Shown here in pieces: positions 1 through 9,427 of a stretch of 64,000 bases of DNA (position 1 is its first letter; each line of letters opens with the position of its first letter). Origin of the DNA: JAHEDH01 sp963745865 (GTDB lineage Bacteria > Actinomycetota > Acidimicrobiia > Spongiisociales > ZC4RG35); assembly GCA_963745865.1 (NCBI GenBank), contig CAVUYZ010000002.1:310001-374000 (forward strand), read 5' to 3'. A program made the position numbers and the translations under genes. Below the pieces are notes generated by a model, which saw only the letters and a program-made list of their open reading frames with translations, did no database searches and was not told the origin of the DNA.

Positions 1-48
1 CATCGCCTGTTACTGACCCCGGTTACCACACCGGTCGCAGAGCACTAA

Positions 49-633
49 CAAGGGCCAGAGTTACCCCGCCGAGATCCTGACTCCGACGAGGTCAAGTCAC
101 TGATCAGGGCCTGCTCGAACACCGCCCCAACCGGTATCCGTAACCGAGCACTCATCACCGTCCTATACCGGGGTGGTCTCCGGCTCGGGGAGTCGCTCGC
201 CTTGAAGTCGAAGGACATCGACGGCGACCAGGGAACCATCACAGTCCTCCACGGGAAGGGCGATCAGCGCAGGACTGTGGGGTTCGACCCGGGAGCGATG
301 GCGATCGTTCAGCGGTGGGCCGACCGGCGTAAGGAGTTAGGCGTGTCGACTCGGGCACCGCTGTTCTGCACCTTGAAGGGCAAGTCGCTGAAGCCGTCTT
401 ACGTCCGCACCCTCCTTCCTCGGCTGGCCGACAAGGTCGGAATCGAGAAGCGGGTTCATCCTCATGGACTCAGGCACACGATGGCGTTCGAGTTGATGAT
501 GGAGGGTGTGCCGGTGCCGGTGATCCAGCGGCAGTTGGGGCATGCTTCGCCGGCGACGACGGACCGGTACTTGTCGCATCTGGCACCGAAGGATGTGGTA
601 GAGGTGATGCAACGGCGGGAGTGGACGGTCTGA
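49..633 (+). pseudogene. 5'-truncated tyrosine recombinase (phage-type integrase), catalytic domain only
   Basis: The frame encodes the C-terminal catalytic domain of a tyrosine recombinase. The active-site set is visible: Arg in GLRLGE, Lys in the HGKGDQ beta-hairpin, HGLRH (box II His and Arg), LGH, and the nucleophile Tyr in TDRYLSH. The N-terminal SAM-like DNA-binding domain is missing. Upstream in frame there is a TAA at 46-48, and no ATG, GTG or TTG lies between it and a TTG at 202, which is already inside the catalytic domain. The gene is therefore broken, or the stop is a sequencing error in the interdomain linker. It ends 4 bp from the convergent cyclase gene. It is probably the remnant of a mobile element. 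Confidence 0.75.
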
Positions 634-636
634 GGC

Positions 637-3282
637 TCAGCGGGTTGCAGTTTCGAGGGCGTGGCGAATCGCCATAACGAGCGGCACGGTGTCACTTCGA
701 TTATCCACCCTCTGCTCAGGTTGAAGATGATCATGGATGCGCTCTCGGAGTGCGGTAAGTGTTGGGGTGTGAGCCGGCGCCTGCATCGCACCCAAGGATG
801 ACGCCTGGTATGCGTCGAGAACCCTGTCGGCCGTGTCGTAATGGCCGAGTTCGATCAGGAGTTCTGCAACGTAGAGCGCCTCATGGTGCTGCCAGACAGG
901 CCACGTCCCCTCGGCTTCTTCGAGTTCGAGACACTCCAGCAGAAGGGTGATGGCCGCATCGATGTTGCGTTCCCTGTATTCGAGGATCGAGAGAAGCACG
1001 AGTGACCACCCTTGCTGGTAGACCATGACTCCGTACTGACGAAGATTTTGGAGGGCCTCGGCGACGAGTCGGCGTGGTTCCTCGGTCTCGCCCAGGCGGA
1101 TCCTGGCGTCCGCCTCGGAGAGCATGCCTGCGTAGCGGACCGACATCGGAGCCTCTTCGTTCCGGCTCCACGCTTCTTGTACGACGGTGAGAGCCTCCTT
1201 GGGATCCCTGCGGATGTCCATCAGCAGTTCAGCGAGATTGTCGGAGGCGCTGTAGTGCGGGAGGTCGTTTTCCTGGGCGAAGGCGATGGCCTCTCTGAAC
1301 CATCGCTCGGCCATGTCCCATTCACCCTCCAAATATGCCTCGATGCCTAGCGCAACTTGAGGTTGTGAAGCTGTACGGGGGATGAGACCAAACTGACGGT
1401 GGATCTCGTAGGCGGCTGCGGTGCGCTGTTTGCTCTCTTGTGGTCGGTCGCTCCAGTGGGCGATCGCTCCAGAGCCATACAGCATTGCCATTTGAAGCGC
1501 AGGGTCGAGGGCGTCGAGATCAGTGAGCAGCGGTTCGAAGTAGTCAGGAGGAGTCGGTTTGCCGAGCAACACGACGATTTGGTGCCGCCAAAGCACGGCC
1601 GCTATCTCCGCAGCAAGGGTCCGACGCTCGTTTGCTGCACCCCAGATGATGGCACTGCGGAGAGACTGGAGATTGGCTGTCGTCCACGTCAACTCGTCGG
1701 ACGTGAGATCGATGAACCGGTCTCGGTGATAAAGACCGTGTGCCCAGTCGGCGAAGAATTCGAAATGCCGTCTCTGAGCCTCGCCTTCGTCACCAACCTC
1801 TCGGAGTCTGGCGGTGGCGTATTGACGGACAGCTTCCAGCATGTCGAACCGGTCGTAATCTCGATGGACGAGGGACTTCCTGACCAGGTCGGTCAGTCGG
1901 TCAACGGCCCGGTCGCCTCCGATGGCTTCCGCCTGTTCCAGGTCGAATCCGCCTTCGAACACAGGCAGGAACCGCAACAGCTTCTGGGTGTCCTCGTCGA
2001 GGAGGTCGTAGGACCAGGCGATGGTGGCTTCGATAGTGCGGTGATGTTCAGGACCGCCACGTCCGCCACGGAGGACCGAGAGTCGGTCTCCGAGCCGGTC
2101 AAGGACTTGGCCGGGTGTCATGACGGCGGTGCGGGCGGCGGCGAGTTCGATAGCTAGCGGGAGACCACCTACCTCGGTGCAAATGGCGGCGATAGTGTCA
2201 CGCTCGGCGTCAAGGTCGAGAGTCACTCCAGCTTCGGTGGCTCGGGTGATGAATAGGTTGACTGCCGAGGCGTGCTCGGAGTCGTCGTCGACGGATAAGG
2301 GTTCGATCGGGAGAACTCGTTCACCACGGATCCCGATCGGTTCTCGGCTGGTGACCAGTACCGTCACGTCAGGTGCTGTGTCCAACAGGCCTGAGAGATA
2401 GCTGCTCACCCCATCAAGAACGTGTTCGCAGTTGTCCAGGACCAGCAGCATCTGTCTGGGGGCCAGTGCCTCAATGCTGCCGAACCGGTCGTCGACACCC
2501 GCAACCGCACCCAAGATGGCCGTGTACTCAGAGCCGGGTGGGAGGTCGGTGAGGTCGACCAGCCAACGTCCGTCGGGAAACGGTTCGATTATCTGGGCGG
2601 CGACGCTGGTGGCGAGGGTCGTCTTGCCGATGCCTCCGGCCCCAGTCAGCGTCACCAACCGGTGATCCCCGAGCATCTCCCTCAAATTCTCGATAGCGCT
2701 CTCCCGACCGAAGACCGCACCCAATCTCGGGAGGTTGTCGGTCGCCACCACCGACCGGAGCGGCGGGAAGTGCAGCCCCAAGTTGTCGGCGACGAGCTGG
2801 ACAACACGTGTTGGCGTCGAGAGGTCGGCAAGGCGATGCTCACCAAGATCTTCGAACTCGAAGTCTCCAATCGTGACCAGTTCCCGGGTGGTGGCGGAGA
2901 CGAGGACCTGGCCGCCATGGCCGATCGACATCAGCCGAGCCGTCCGGTTCAGTGCCGGGCCGAAGTAGTTGCCGTCCCGCTCCACCGCCTCCCCCGAATG
3001 CACTCCCATCCGTACCCGCAGGCCACACTCGGACGAGTCCAATTGTCTCTGCGCTTCTGCGGCTGCGGTAAGGGCCTCGGTGGAGGATCCGAACGCTGCG
3101 GAGAACGAATCGCCCCCTGTGGCGAACACGAACCCGCCATTCGATTCGATCGTCTCCCCGAGGATCCGGTCGTGGATCTCCAGGTCGGCCGCCATCGCCG
3201 TGGGGTCGTTCTCCCAGGCTTGGGTCGACCCCTCGATGTCGGTGAACAGGAAGGTCACCGTTCCGCTCGGACGCTCAGCCAT
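637..3282 (-). CDS. Class III guanylate/adenylate cyclase-domain protein with NB-ARC ATPase and C-terminal helical repeats
   Basis: The N-terminal ~170 residues are a class III nucleotidyl cyclase homology domain: FTDIEGST near the start, GGDSFSAAF, and the VHSGE and FGPALNRTARL motifs. Residues ~205-500 form an NB-ARC/STAND ATPase with Walker A (TGAGGIGKTT, ~residue 215), Walker B (LLVLDNCEH) and GLPLAIELAAAR. The remaining ~380 residues look like TPR-type helices. This layout is common in actinobacterial signalling proteins that sense ligands through the repeats. Whether the cyclase is active cannot be told from sequence. I chose ATG 3282 because the cyclase motif begins right after it. GTG at 3291 and at 3336 are alternatives, but the latter overlaps a repeated TGACA motif that looks regulatory. 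An SRPBCC gene lies upstream on the same strand and may be co-transcribed. Confidence 0.85.
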   Translation of the reverse strand: MAERPSGTVTFLFTDIEGSTQAWENDPTAMAADLEIHDRILGETIESNGGFVFATGGDSFSAAFGSSTEALTAAAEAQRQLDSSECGLRVRMGVHSGEAVERDGNYFGPALNRTARLMSIGHGGQVLVSATTRELVTIGDFEFEDLGEHRLADLSTPTRVVQLVADNLGLHFPPLRSVVATDNLPRLGAVFGRESAIENLREMLGDHRLVTLTGAGGIGKTTLATSVAAQIIEPFPDGRWLVDLTDLPPGSEYTAILGAVAGVDDRFGSIEALAPRQMLLVLDNCEHVLDGVSSYLSGLLDTAPDVTVLVTSREPIGIRGERVLPIEPLSVDDDSEHASAVNLFITRATEAGVTLDLDAERDTIAAICTEVGGLPLAIELAAARTAVMTPGQVLDRLGDRLSVLRGGRGGPEHHRTIEATIAWSYDLLDEDTQKLLRFLPVFEGGFDLEQAEAIGGDRAVDRLTDLVRKSLVHRDYDRFDMLEAVRQYATARLREVGDEGEAQRRHFEFFADWAHGLYHRDRFIDLTSDELTWTTANLQSLRSAIIWGAANERRTLAAEIAAVLWRHQIVVLLGKPTPPDYFEPLLTDLDALDPALQMAMLYGSGAIAHWSDRPQESKQRTAAAYEIHRQFGLIPRTASQPQVALGIEAYLEGEWDMAERWFREAIAFAQENDLPHYSASDNLAELLMDIRRDPKEALTVVQEAWSRNEEAPMSVRYAGMLSEADARIRLGETEEPRRLVAEALQNLRQYGVMVYQQGWSLVLLSILEYRERNIDAAITLLLECLELEEAEGTWPVWQHHEALYVAELLIELGHYDTADRVLDAYQASSLGAMQAPAHTPTLTALRERIHDHLQPEQRVDNRSDTVPLVMAIRHALETATR

Positions 3283-3329
3283 GTCGTCCACGGTATTGAA
3301 CGCGATCGCAGGTGGGGGAGGAGAAAGGG

Positions 3330-3351
3330 CTGTCACTTGCTGTCATGGGTG
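3330..3351 (-). promoter_or_regulatory. TGACA direct-repeat motif, copy 1 (upstream of cyclase gene)
   Basis: Read on the minus strand, two TGACA half-sites lie 10 bp apart within CACCC-ATGACA-GCAAG-TGACAG. The same 22-bp block, identical at 19 of 22 positions, occurs at 3918-3939 upstream of the SRPBCC gene. Each copy lies in front of a start codon on the same strand. The ten-base spacing fits a direct-repeat binding site for a dimeric regulator. The regulator itself is not identified. Confidence 0.45.
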
Positions 3352-3362
3352 ATTGTGCATTG

Positions 3363-3812
3363 TCAATTCTGCCGATCGGATTCGAGGATGGCCTTCAAAC
3401 GGATGAGATCGAAGTAGTTGGCCTTCAGTAGGGGTCCGTAGAAGCGTCTCTCGGCGGTTCGCATCCACCATGTGTTTGCCTGTGGGACGCCACCCATCCG
3501 AAAGCGAGTTGCGCCGTCCTCGGTGACCCACTCCATGTGCGAGTCGGTGAGGACGGGTCCCGTCTCCTGTCGATAGCTCACCCGGTGGGGAGCGTCCCAC
3601 ACGGTGATGACGGGGTCGAAGTGAAACGTGAGTCCGAGCGACTTAACGGTGACTCCGAACCGACTGCCGACAGCGGGGGTGTCGTCGGTCATCCACCTCA
3701 CTTCTGACATGCGTGGTCGCCATCTGGGTGTTTGCTCGATGTCCATCACGAAGCCAAACACCTCTTCGATAGGCCGCCTTACGTCGACAGTCATCATTGG
3801 GATCTCTGGCAT
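3363..3812 (-). CDS. SRPBCC family protein (polyketide cyclase/START-like)
   Basis: A 149-residue single-domain protein of the SRPBCC (Bet v 1-like) fold. It begins with a beta strand and the typical RRPIEEVFGFVMDIEQTPRW helix segment, followed by alternating strands and a long C-terminal helix. Such proteins bind small hydrophobic ligands, and the ligand here is unknown. The start at 3812 is chosen because a strong GGAGG ribosome site lies 7-8 nt upstream; longer in-frame versions lack one. It ends about 80 nt before the cyclase start on the same strand, so the two could share a transcript, although the cyclase has its own copy of the TGACA motif. Confidence 0.75.
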   Translation of the reverse strand: MPEIPMMTVDVRRPIEEVFGFVMDIEQTPRWRPRMSEVRWMTDDTPAVGSRFGVTVKSLGLTFHFDPVITVWDAPHRVSYRQETGPVLTDSHMEWVTEDGATRFRMGGVPQANTWWMRTAERRFYGPLLKANYFDLIRLKAILESDRQN

Positions 3813-3917
3813 GACGGGACCTCCCGAGAGCCTCCCCTCGAAACTACCCAATCGATCTCGTCGTGTCCGGTGGCCTGCGGGCAAGCGCCCTCGACGTGGC
3901 GAGGTGTACCGGGAGAC

Positions 3918-3957
3918 CTGTCACTCGGTGTCACGGGTGCCCATGCAATGTATTGCA
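3918..3957 (-). promoter_or_regulatory. TGACA direct-repeat motif, copy 2, plus adjacent TGCAAT palindrome
   Basis: Positions 3918-3939 are the second copy of the TGACA repeat block seen at 3330-3351. Six bases further on, 3944-3957 is a perfect dyad, TGCAAT-GT-ATTGCA. Both lie 100-145 bp upstream of the SRPBCC start. This looks like an operator/promoter region, but no -35/-10 pair is clear enough to place. Confidence 0.4.
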
Positions 3958-4000
3958 GACTCCAAATGGCGTAAGCGTGTGTGTACTACATCCTGGAGTC

Positions 4001-4129
4001 ATGCGTGACGTGCGTGACGCGATCGCAGAAATTGCCAACGATGATCTGAGCCGAGCCTGCGCCAGGCGTGTTGTGTCTCTGCCGCCCCCAGAAGACGGGT
4101 TGCTCGGTGACATGCAGCCTTGGAGTTAG
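4001..4129 (+). CDS. Hypothetical 42-residue ORF
   Basis: A short frame starting MRDVRDAIAEIANDD and ending MQPWS. It is acidic then basic, with no recognisable domain. A weak CTGGAG lies just upstream of the ATG. It occupies the gap between the SRPBCC promoter region and the decayed regulator. It could be the remnant of a longer gene or a chance frame. Confidence 0.2.
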   Translation: MRDVRDAIAEIANDDLSRACARRVVSLPPPEDGLLGDMQPWS

Positions 4130-4260
4130 GCGGTCATAGGCGATTCGGTTCCGGGCGGAGAACCGCCACGGATCAGACCCCTTCTCATCTTGTGTTACTA
4201 ATTCAACACTCGCCCACCGGTCGGGTTTGAGTAGCGCACATTGCCGGATACGCGCTGCGG

Positions 4261-4913
4261 TCAGCTCGACTCTCCCGCAGCTCTCCGCTCCTCATCTCGG
4301 GAGATCCCCAACGTCGTAAGTAGGTCCTCGTGGAGCTGGAACCACACCGTGTGATAGGACTCGAGACCATCTGCCACGTAGGAGGGATCACCTGCCAGTG
4401 CCCGACTAAGGGCAGATGACATCCTCTCTTGATACAACGAGAATCTATCCAGTGTGTCAGCCAGATACCCACACAACGTCTGCGCCGAATCATCGATCCT
4501 CATGAGTCGAGTCAGCACTTTGGCGTCATAGTCGGCGTCAGAGTGGTCGTTGAGCGCGGGACTATTGCCGATCGTTCGCATTTGCCAGTAACTACACACC
4601 TGAAGCAGGTTGGGGTTTAGGCCAAGGAATTGGCCGTAATAGCGTTCAATCCGCTCGCGGGTTTCCAACACCTCAAGCTGCCCAGCCAGCCAATCATCGT
4701 CTGCTGACCTCCGGCATCGGTTATGCCCCAACCACCAAACGGGCCAGGAGCAAGGACGGCCAGGCCCATGTCCGCGAGCTGGTTCAGACATTCTTGCGTA
4801 TCACCAGTGGCCACTCCCGACGCAGTCGCCAGTCTGGCGGCGCCAACCACGCCAACACAACGAAGAGTGTGCAGCACGTTGCCACAAACTCCGTGTGGAC
4901 CCTCTGAGACCAT
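4261..4913 (-). pseudogene. Frameshifted winged-helix-type transcriptional regulator
   Basis: Two overlapping frames together encode one protein. The N-terminal part (from ~4913 to ~4700) has a helix-turn-helix-like stretch, VLHTLRCVGVVGAARLATAS, followed by CLNQLADMGLAV and GGWGITDAG. The C-terminal part (~4715 to 4261) continues with DDDWLAGQLEVLETRERIERYYGQFLGLN, NDHSDADYD and SYHTVWFQLHEDLLTTLGI. I recall this layout from small actinobacterial regulators encoded near PEP-utilising enzymes. A single-base shift around 4695-4715 separates the halves. The reading frame is otherwise well preserved, so the break is recent or a sequencing error. Confidence 0.65.
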
Positions 4914-5145
4914 GCCTTGAGAGTACATAATCGACTAGCGCATATCGGCGCGTCTGCGCTCGTTATCGACGCGGTCCTGAAGGAACATGTGTGAGCCCTG
5001 GTGCAGCCGAGTGTGACCTTCGTACGGACGGCGTCTAGGACACGATCTGTCCAGAAACAGTACGTGGTCACTCGTAAGCCATAGTCAAAAGCCGGACAAA
5101 CAAGGGCATTTCAGGACGAAACCCCAGGTGAGGGAACGGGCCCCT

Positions 5146-5194
5146 TCTCCCTTACCAGGAAGAGGTCGGCGGTTCGAGCCCGTCAACGCCCACC
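5146..5194 (+). tRNA. 3' fragment resembling tRNA-Val(TAC); possible attachment-site remnant
   Basis: From the anticodon arm on, the sequence folds like a tRNA: loop CTTACCA with TAC at 5153-5155, variable loop AGGTC, T arm GGCGG-TTCGAGC-CCGTC (4 Watson-Crick pairs plus one G-U), and the 3' acceptor strand AACGCCC followed by ACC (5185-5194). No D arm can be folded. A possible 5' acceptor strand at 5104-5110 (GGGCATT) pairs at 6 of 7 positions but lies 16 nt too far away. This fits a duplicated 3' half of a tRNA gene, as left at one end of an integrated element, better than a working tRNA. Confidence 0.5.
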
Positions 5195-5304
5195 GACGGA
5201 ATGCCCGGTGTAGCAACGATGAATCTCGGGCCAGTCCGGTCCCCTCAAGCGTTTCGGGCTCGACAGTAACAAGAATGATCTCCGGCCCAGCCGGGTAATC
5301 CACT

Positions 5305-5551
5305 CTCATGGGACGCGAGCATGAACACCTAGAACCTGAAGATCCGAGCGACACGGGGGATACGAGAAGAGCATCCCCGGCCGGCCCAAGAGGAGGCGGC
5401 GCACCAACTCGCTGCCCAGGCCCGACCGAGACTGGAACGGCGTGGATTCAGTGCCGACCAGATCTTTGAATGGGCCGATACGTATCTGGCTCGGGGCCAA
5501 CAAGGAGATGTCGAGAACTTTCTTTCCTGGATCGAAGCGCAGGAAGCCTGA
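5305..5551 (+). pseudogene. Decayed small ORF of unknown function
   Basis: The last ~55 codons (from ~5387 to the TGA at 5549) read as a plausible helical protein end, with RPRLERRGFSADQIFEWADTY and GDVENFLSWIEAQEA. Upstream of ~5387 the frame breaks, and the start near 5310 is in another frame. I do not recognise the family. It lies just right of the tRNA fragment, in a stretch with no intact gene. Confidence 0.35.
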
Positions 5552-5733
5552 TCAGCGTTCGTCCGGGCCAGACCGGCCTCGACAACTTCGGCGACGACCG
5601 ATTTGTCGTGGTCGTATCCCACGACGTCGAATGCGAAGAGGGTCGATCTGGTCGAAGCGGTCGGAGAGAGCCGTGAACGGGTGAGGGTCGAAGCGTTCGT
5701 CCAGGAACTAACCGGCCAGAGGGTGTGTCTCGC

Positions 5734-6240
5734 CTATCGGCCGGCACACGTGATCGAGATGCGCACCGGTCCCGGCGCAGTCAAGTCGTCTTCCCGCGTC
5801 ATGAGTTTGTGTGACCAAGTGCGTTGCACCACATCGAACTCCAAGCGAGTGAATGTCGAGGCGACGCCCTGCGTAGACCGCTGCGTCGGCCCGAGGCTCG
5901 TCAGAATTGGATGGGTAGACCTCGACCACGTTCCACCCCGTGACCGGGCGTATTCGATGGCTGCCCGGGGTCAGCACCGACGTGAGCCCCCGGCCCCGAT
6001 GCTCCCGACGGACGGCGAACAGGACAACGACTCACTCCCTTCGTGTCGAGCTCGGTTTTGAAGAACTAGGAATTTGCCAGGCCTGGTAGCTCCGATCGGG
6101 GCATCACTCTGCACCAGGCCACAGGCGCCTCGTTGTTATTGAGAAGCAGGCCGGGTGGCGGTCCTTCATCTACGATCGCCGCGAAGTCGAGGGCGCCGGT
6201 CAGTTCCCGTTCGGAGACTCGCAACGACGGAGGGTCTCCT
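5734..6240 (-). pseudogene. GNAT N-acetyltransferase pseudogene
   Basis: Pieces of a GNAT acetyltransferase can be read in successive minus-strand frames: NNNEAPVAWCRVMPRSEL, then RREHRGRGLTSVL (the acetyl-CoA binding R/Q-x-x-G-x-G/A loop), then NVVEVYPSNSDEPRADAAVY, then VASTFTRLEFDVVQR. At least three frame changes and one stop separate them. The gene is clearly dead, or very badly sequenced. Confidence 0.5.
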
Positions 6241-6264
6241 CATCGTCGGCTACCGCCGGTCTGA

Positions 6265-6807
6265 ATGCGAATCGCCTGCCCTCCGGCCGGGGTGTTGCCG
6301 AACCTAGTGCAGCCTGTCTCCCACAGTCTGCGCCGTTCCGTAGGCTTGTGTTCAAAGGCAGGACGGTGGACACCGACGGCGGACGACGCTTTCGGCGAGC
6401 GCGATGCGGCCCGGGAACGGCTCAGGGTGCAGAGGCTCCACGCCGCACTGCCCGTGTTGGTGCTCGTCACCTACACCGAACTGTTGATCCACTACGGGCC
6501 GCATCGGTTCGGTCTGCGCTCGATCATCCTCGTGCTGTTCCTCCCGCTGTTGGCGGGGCTGGTGGTCGGGCTGATCTACATCCCGCTCACGTGGATCCTC
6601 ATGAATCCGCGGGACTGGCGGTCGCAGCTCTGGTTCGGTGTGTTCGGCCTGGCGGTCGGTTCGGATCTGGCCAATGGGTCCGTGACGGGTCGCGCCGACG
6701 GCAACCTCTACCCGCTGTTGATCATCTCGATTCTCGGGGCCTTCAGCGTCGTTGCGATCGCTGAGTGGCTGGTCTCACAGATGACGCCGCGTCGGCTGCG
6801 AGCCTGA
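6265..6807 (+). CDS. Small integral membrane protein of unknown function
   Basis: About 130 C-terminal residues contain four hydrophobic segments: LPVLVLVTYTELLIHY, a long IILVLFLPLLAGLVVGLIYI helix, QLWFGVFGLAVG, and LLIISILGAFSVVAIAEWL. The first ~50 residues of the longest frame are Arg/Pro-rich and look non-coding, so the true start is probably internal; GTG at about 6427 is one candidate. No family is recognised. The gene converges on the decayed GH31 gene. Confidence 0.5.
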   Translation: MRIACPPAGVLPNLVQPVSHSLRRSVGLCSKAGRWTPTADDAFGERDAARERLRVQRLHAALPVLVLVTYTELLIHYGPHRFGLRSIILVLFLPLLAGLVVGLIYIPLTWILMNPRDWRSQLWFGVFGLAVGSDLANGSVTGRADGNLYPLLIISILGAFSVVAIAEWLVSQMTPRRLRA

Positions 6808-6828
6808 TCGCCCTGGGAGGTGAGACCC

Positions 6829-9228
6829 TCATGGTCGAGCCAGGAGGATCTCGCTCAGAGCGCCAATCAGCGCAGGCGGCGCTCCGAGACCGCTCGAGGG
6901 TGAGCGCGGCCTCCGATGGCCGGCGATCCCCAACTGCGTCCCAGATGGCCGCTTTCAAGCCGTATTCGAGTTGAGCTTCGTCGAGGAGATCGAATGCCCG
7001 GCCCTGCACATCGTTGCGGCCGAAGGTGCGATCCCCGGCAATGCTGGCCGTCACCCCGACTGCGGCCTCGACGATTCCCAGTTTGGCGCGCATGCTCCCA
7101 CGTACGGGTCCCGGCTCGATATCGACCGATCTACCGGCGACCGTGACACCGTCGATGCCGGCGAAACCGAGGAGAACCAGGGAGATCTCTCGTTCTTCTG
7201 GCACGCTCGTCAGGTCGCCGTGCCCGGTTCGATCCGCACCTCGCCCGACGTCGAGGAGTAGGCGATGTCGGTGAACGCCCACTGATCGTCGTCGTTGTCC
7301 TCGGTGATCGTGAAGCTCCCGTCGGCGCCGGCGATCACCCACACGTCGATCACAGCCGGCGGATCGGTGGCGTTCGACACCGCTCCTTCGGGGATGAGCG
7401 GGAAGACGGATCCGGCCTGAGCGAAGAGGGGCATCGTGTCGATGTCCCGGAAGCACGCAACCGTGCGGCTCCCGCGGTACGAGAGCCCCGTGAGGACATC
7501 GACCCAGTCGCCATCTGGTAGCCACACCGTTGTCCGCGCCCTGCGTGTGGCCCGGTCCCTCGGTTGAGTGACGGGGGCCGCGAGCAGCGAGCTCCCGAAC
7601 AGGAACTGATTGGGCACCGTGTAGGCGGCCTCCTGCATCGGATACTCGTGATACATCGGTTCGACGACCGGTCGGTCGTCGAAGTGGGCGCGATACGCCA
7701 TGGTCGCGAGGTACGGCAGAAGCTGGTGTCGAAGTCGCAGATACCGGGACATGACGTGGTCGGCCTCGTCGCCGAACGTCCACGGTTCCTTGCGGTTGAA
7801 GGGATGGGATGTCGAATGGAGCCTGAGAATCGGCGAGAACACCCCGAGTTGCACCCATCGGGTTGCGAGCTCGTCGTCTTTCACCCCGTGCATGTGGCCC
7901 CCAATGTCGTGACTCCACCACCCGTAGCCGACATTCGAGGCGGTCGCGGTGAACTCTGGTTGAAACGCGAGGGAGTCCCATGAGATGACGGTGTCACCGC
8001 TGAAGCCGACCGGGTACCGATGGCTTCCGACGCCGGCGTATCGGGAGAACGTCATCGGTCGTGATCCCAGTGGGCCGTCGTCGCAACCGGAGTCCAGGAA
8101 GTGGATGTGGTTGAGCAGCCACAGCGGGTCGAGCCCTGGCATGCGCGAGATACGGCCGGACTGCCAGTCGAGCCAGAAGAAGTCGACTCCCTGGGCCTCG
8201 AGTGGATGGTGCACATCTTCCAGATAGACCCGAAGGAATCTGGGGTCGGTCGGATCGAAGACGACCGGCAGGTCCATCTCGGGGTCCTGGCCCATGGCGC
8301 GGGCAACCGTCGGGTAGCAGTCCTCGTGACCCTGGATGCCGTCGGCGGGATGCACGTTGACGGTCACTCTGAGGTCGCGGGAGTGCAGGTCGGCGAGGAA
8401 GGCCTCGGGATCAGGGAAGAGGTCACGGTTCCAGGAGTATCCGGTCCAGCCGCTCCCATATCTGGCGTCGACGTCCACTCGATGCCAGTCCATGTCCAAC
8501 ACGGCAACCGACAGCGGAACGTCGCGGCGGGCAAAGGTGTCCATCAGGGTCAAGTACTCGTCGGCGGAGTAGGCGTGATATCGGCTCCACCAGTTTCCGA
8601 GGGCGAATCGCGGGACGATCGGTTGGGAGCCGGTCAGCCGATACAGGGCCGACAGTGCGTCTCGGTAGTCCCGGCCGTAGGAAAAGACGTAGACATCGAT
8701 GCTCCCTGGTTCGCGTGGCGCCACCCACCCCTCGTCGGTCAGGAGGACAGAGGACGAATCGTCGTGGGTCGCGACCCCGAACCTGGAGAGCACACCCGGC
8801 TCGAGGGCCACCCGCCCGTCGACGCCGTCGAGCGTCCGCGCCGTGCCGCCGAGGTTCCCTTCCGCCGGTACGCCGTATCTCCACACGCTGTGGTAGTTGC
8901 TGACTCCACCGACTGCCTGCACCGACAGTCCTTGCGTCGAGAATGGTTGACGGTCATAGGTCAGGTGGGCGCGGTCGGTGATGACTTCGATCGTGTCGTC
9001 GGACTCCCTCACCTTCATGCCAACTCGATCGCCTGCTCGATTGAGGACCGTTTGCGACGGCCGGTCCTCAAAGGATCCTGATGGGCTCCATTCGAGACGA
9101 AGCAGACCGGCTTCGAGCACCGAGATGCGCCATCGATCTCCGGTGATGACGTTGTCGGGGTTGGCGATCGGCTCGGACGCGAGCCGGATGTGCTGAGGCA
9201 GCGAGTTGGTCTGAGTCACGGACCGCAT
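6829..9228 (-). pseudogene. GH31 alpha-glucosidase/alpha-xylosidase, interrupted by two frameshifts
   Basis: The main frame (to 7210) encodes the N-terminal beta domain and the TIM barrel of family GH31. The motifs ALGNWWSRYHAY, VLDMDWH, DFFWLDWQSG (likely nucleophile Asp) and SHDIGGHMHG, followed by LFGSSLLAAPVT of the proximal beta domain, are present. The protein resumes after a one-base shift near 7215 (EEREISLVLLGFAGIDGV through RPSEAALTLERSRSA). It shifts again near 6865 to end ALIGALSEILLARP, with a stop at 6829-6831. The start at 9228 is my preference; a GTG at 9309 would add 27 residues. GH31 enzymes cleave alpha-glucosides or xylosides, and no sugar transporter is nearby. The good preservation suggests a recent break or assembly indels. 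Confidence 0.8.
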
Positions 9229-9427
9229 TCTTGCGGCTTGGGCCGTCGTCCGGAAGAACCACTCGATTCCGGTCGACGAGTCTGTCTCGTATCGGCTGGT
9301 TCTCGACACCGTTGCTCACCCCGGAGTTCTCGGCTCCCCAGGGCGTCATGTAACGCCTGGGATTGCGGTGTGACTCACGTGCGAGGGGGATGCGGCAACG
9401 GACAGGGGACTTCGGTTCTCCGTGACG

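Noticed and set aside
2422..3417. A 331-codon plus-strand open frame
   Set aside because: It is antisense to the cyclase gene, Arg/Gly/His-rich with no domain, and is explained by GC-biased codon positions of the real minus-strand gene.
5104..5194. A complete tRNA-Val gene
   Set aside because: The anticodon and T arms fit, but no D arm folds and the only candidate 5' acceptor strand is about 16 nt too far away, so only a 3' fragment is supported.
6743..7981. A separate 412-codon minus-strand gene
   Set aside because: Only its middle part makes sense, as the frameshifted C-terminal domain of the GH31 protein; the rest is antisense or out of frame.
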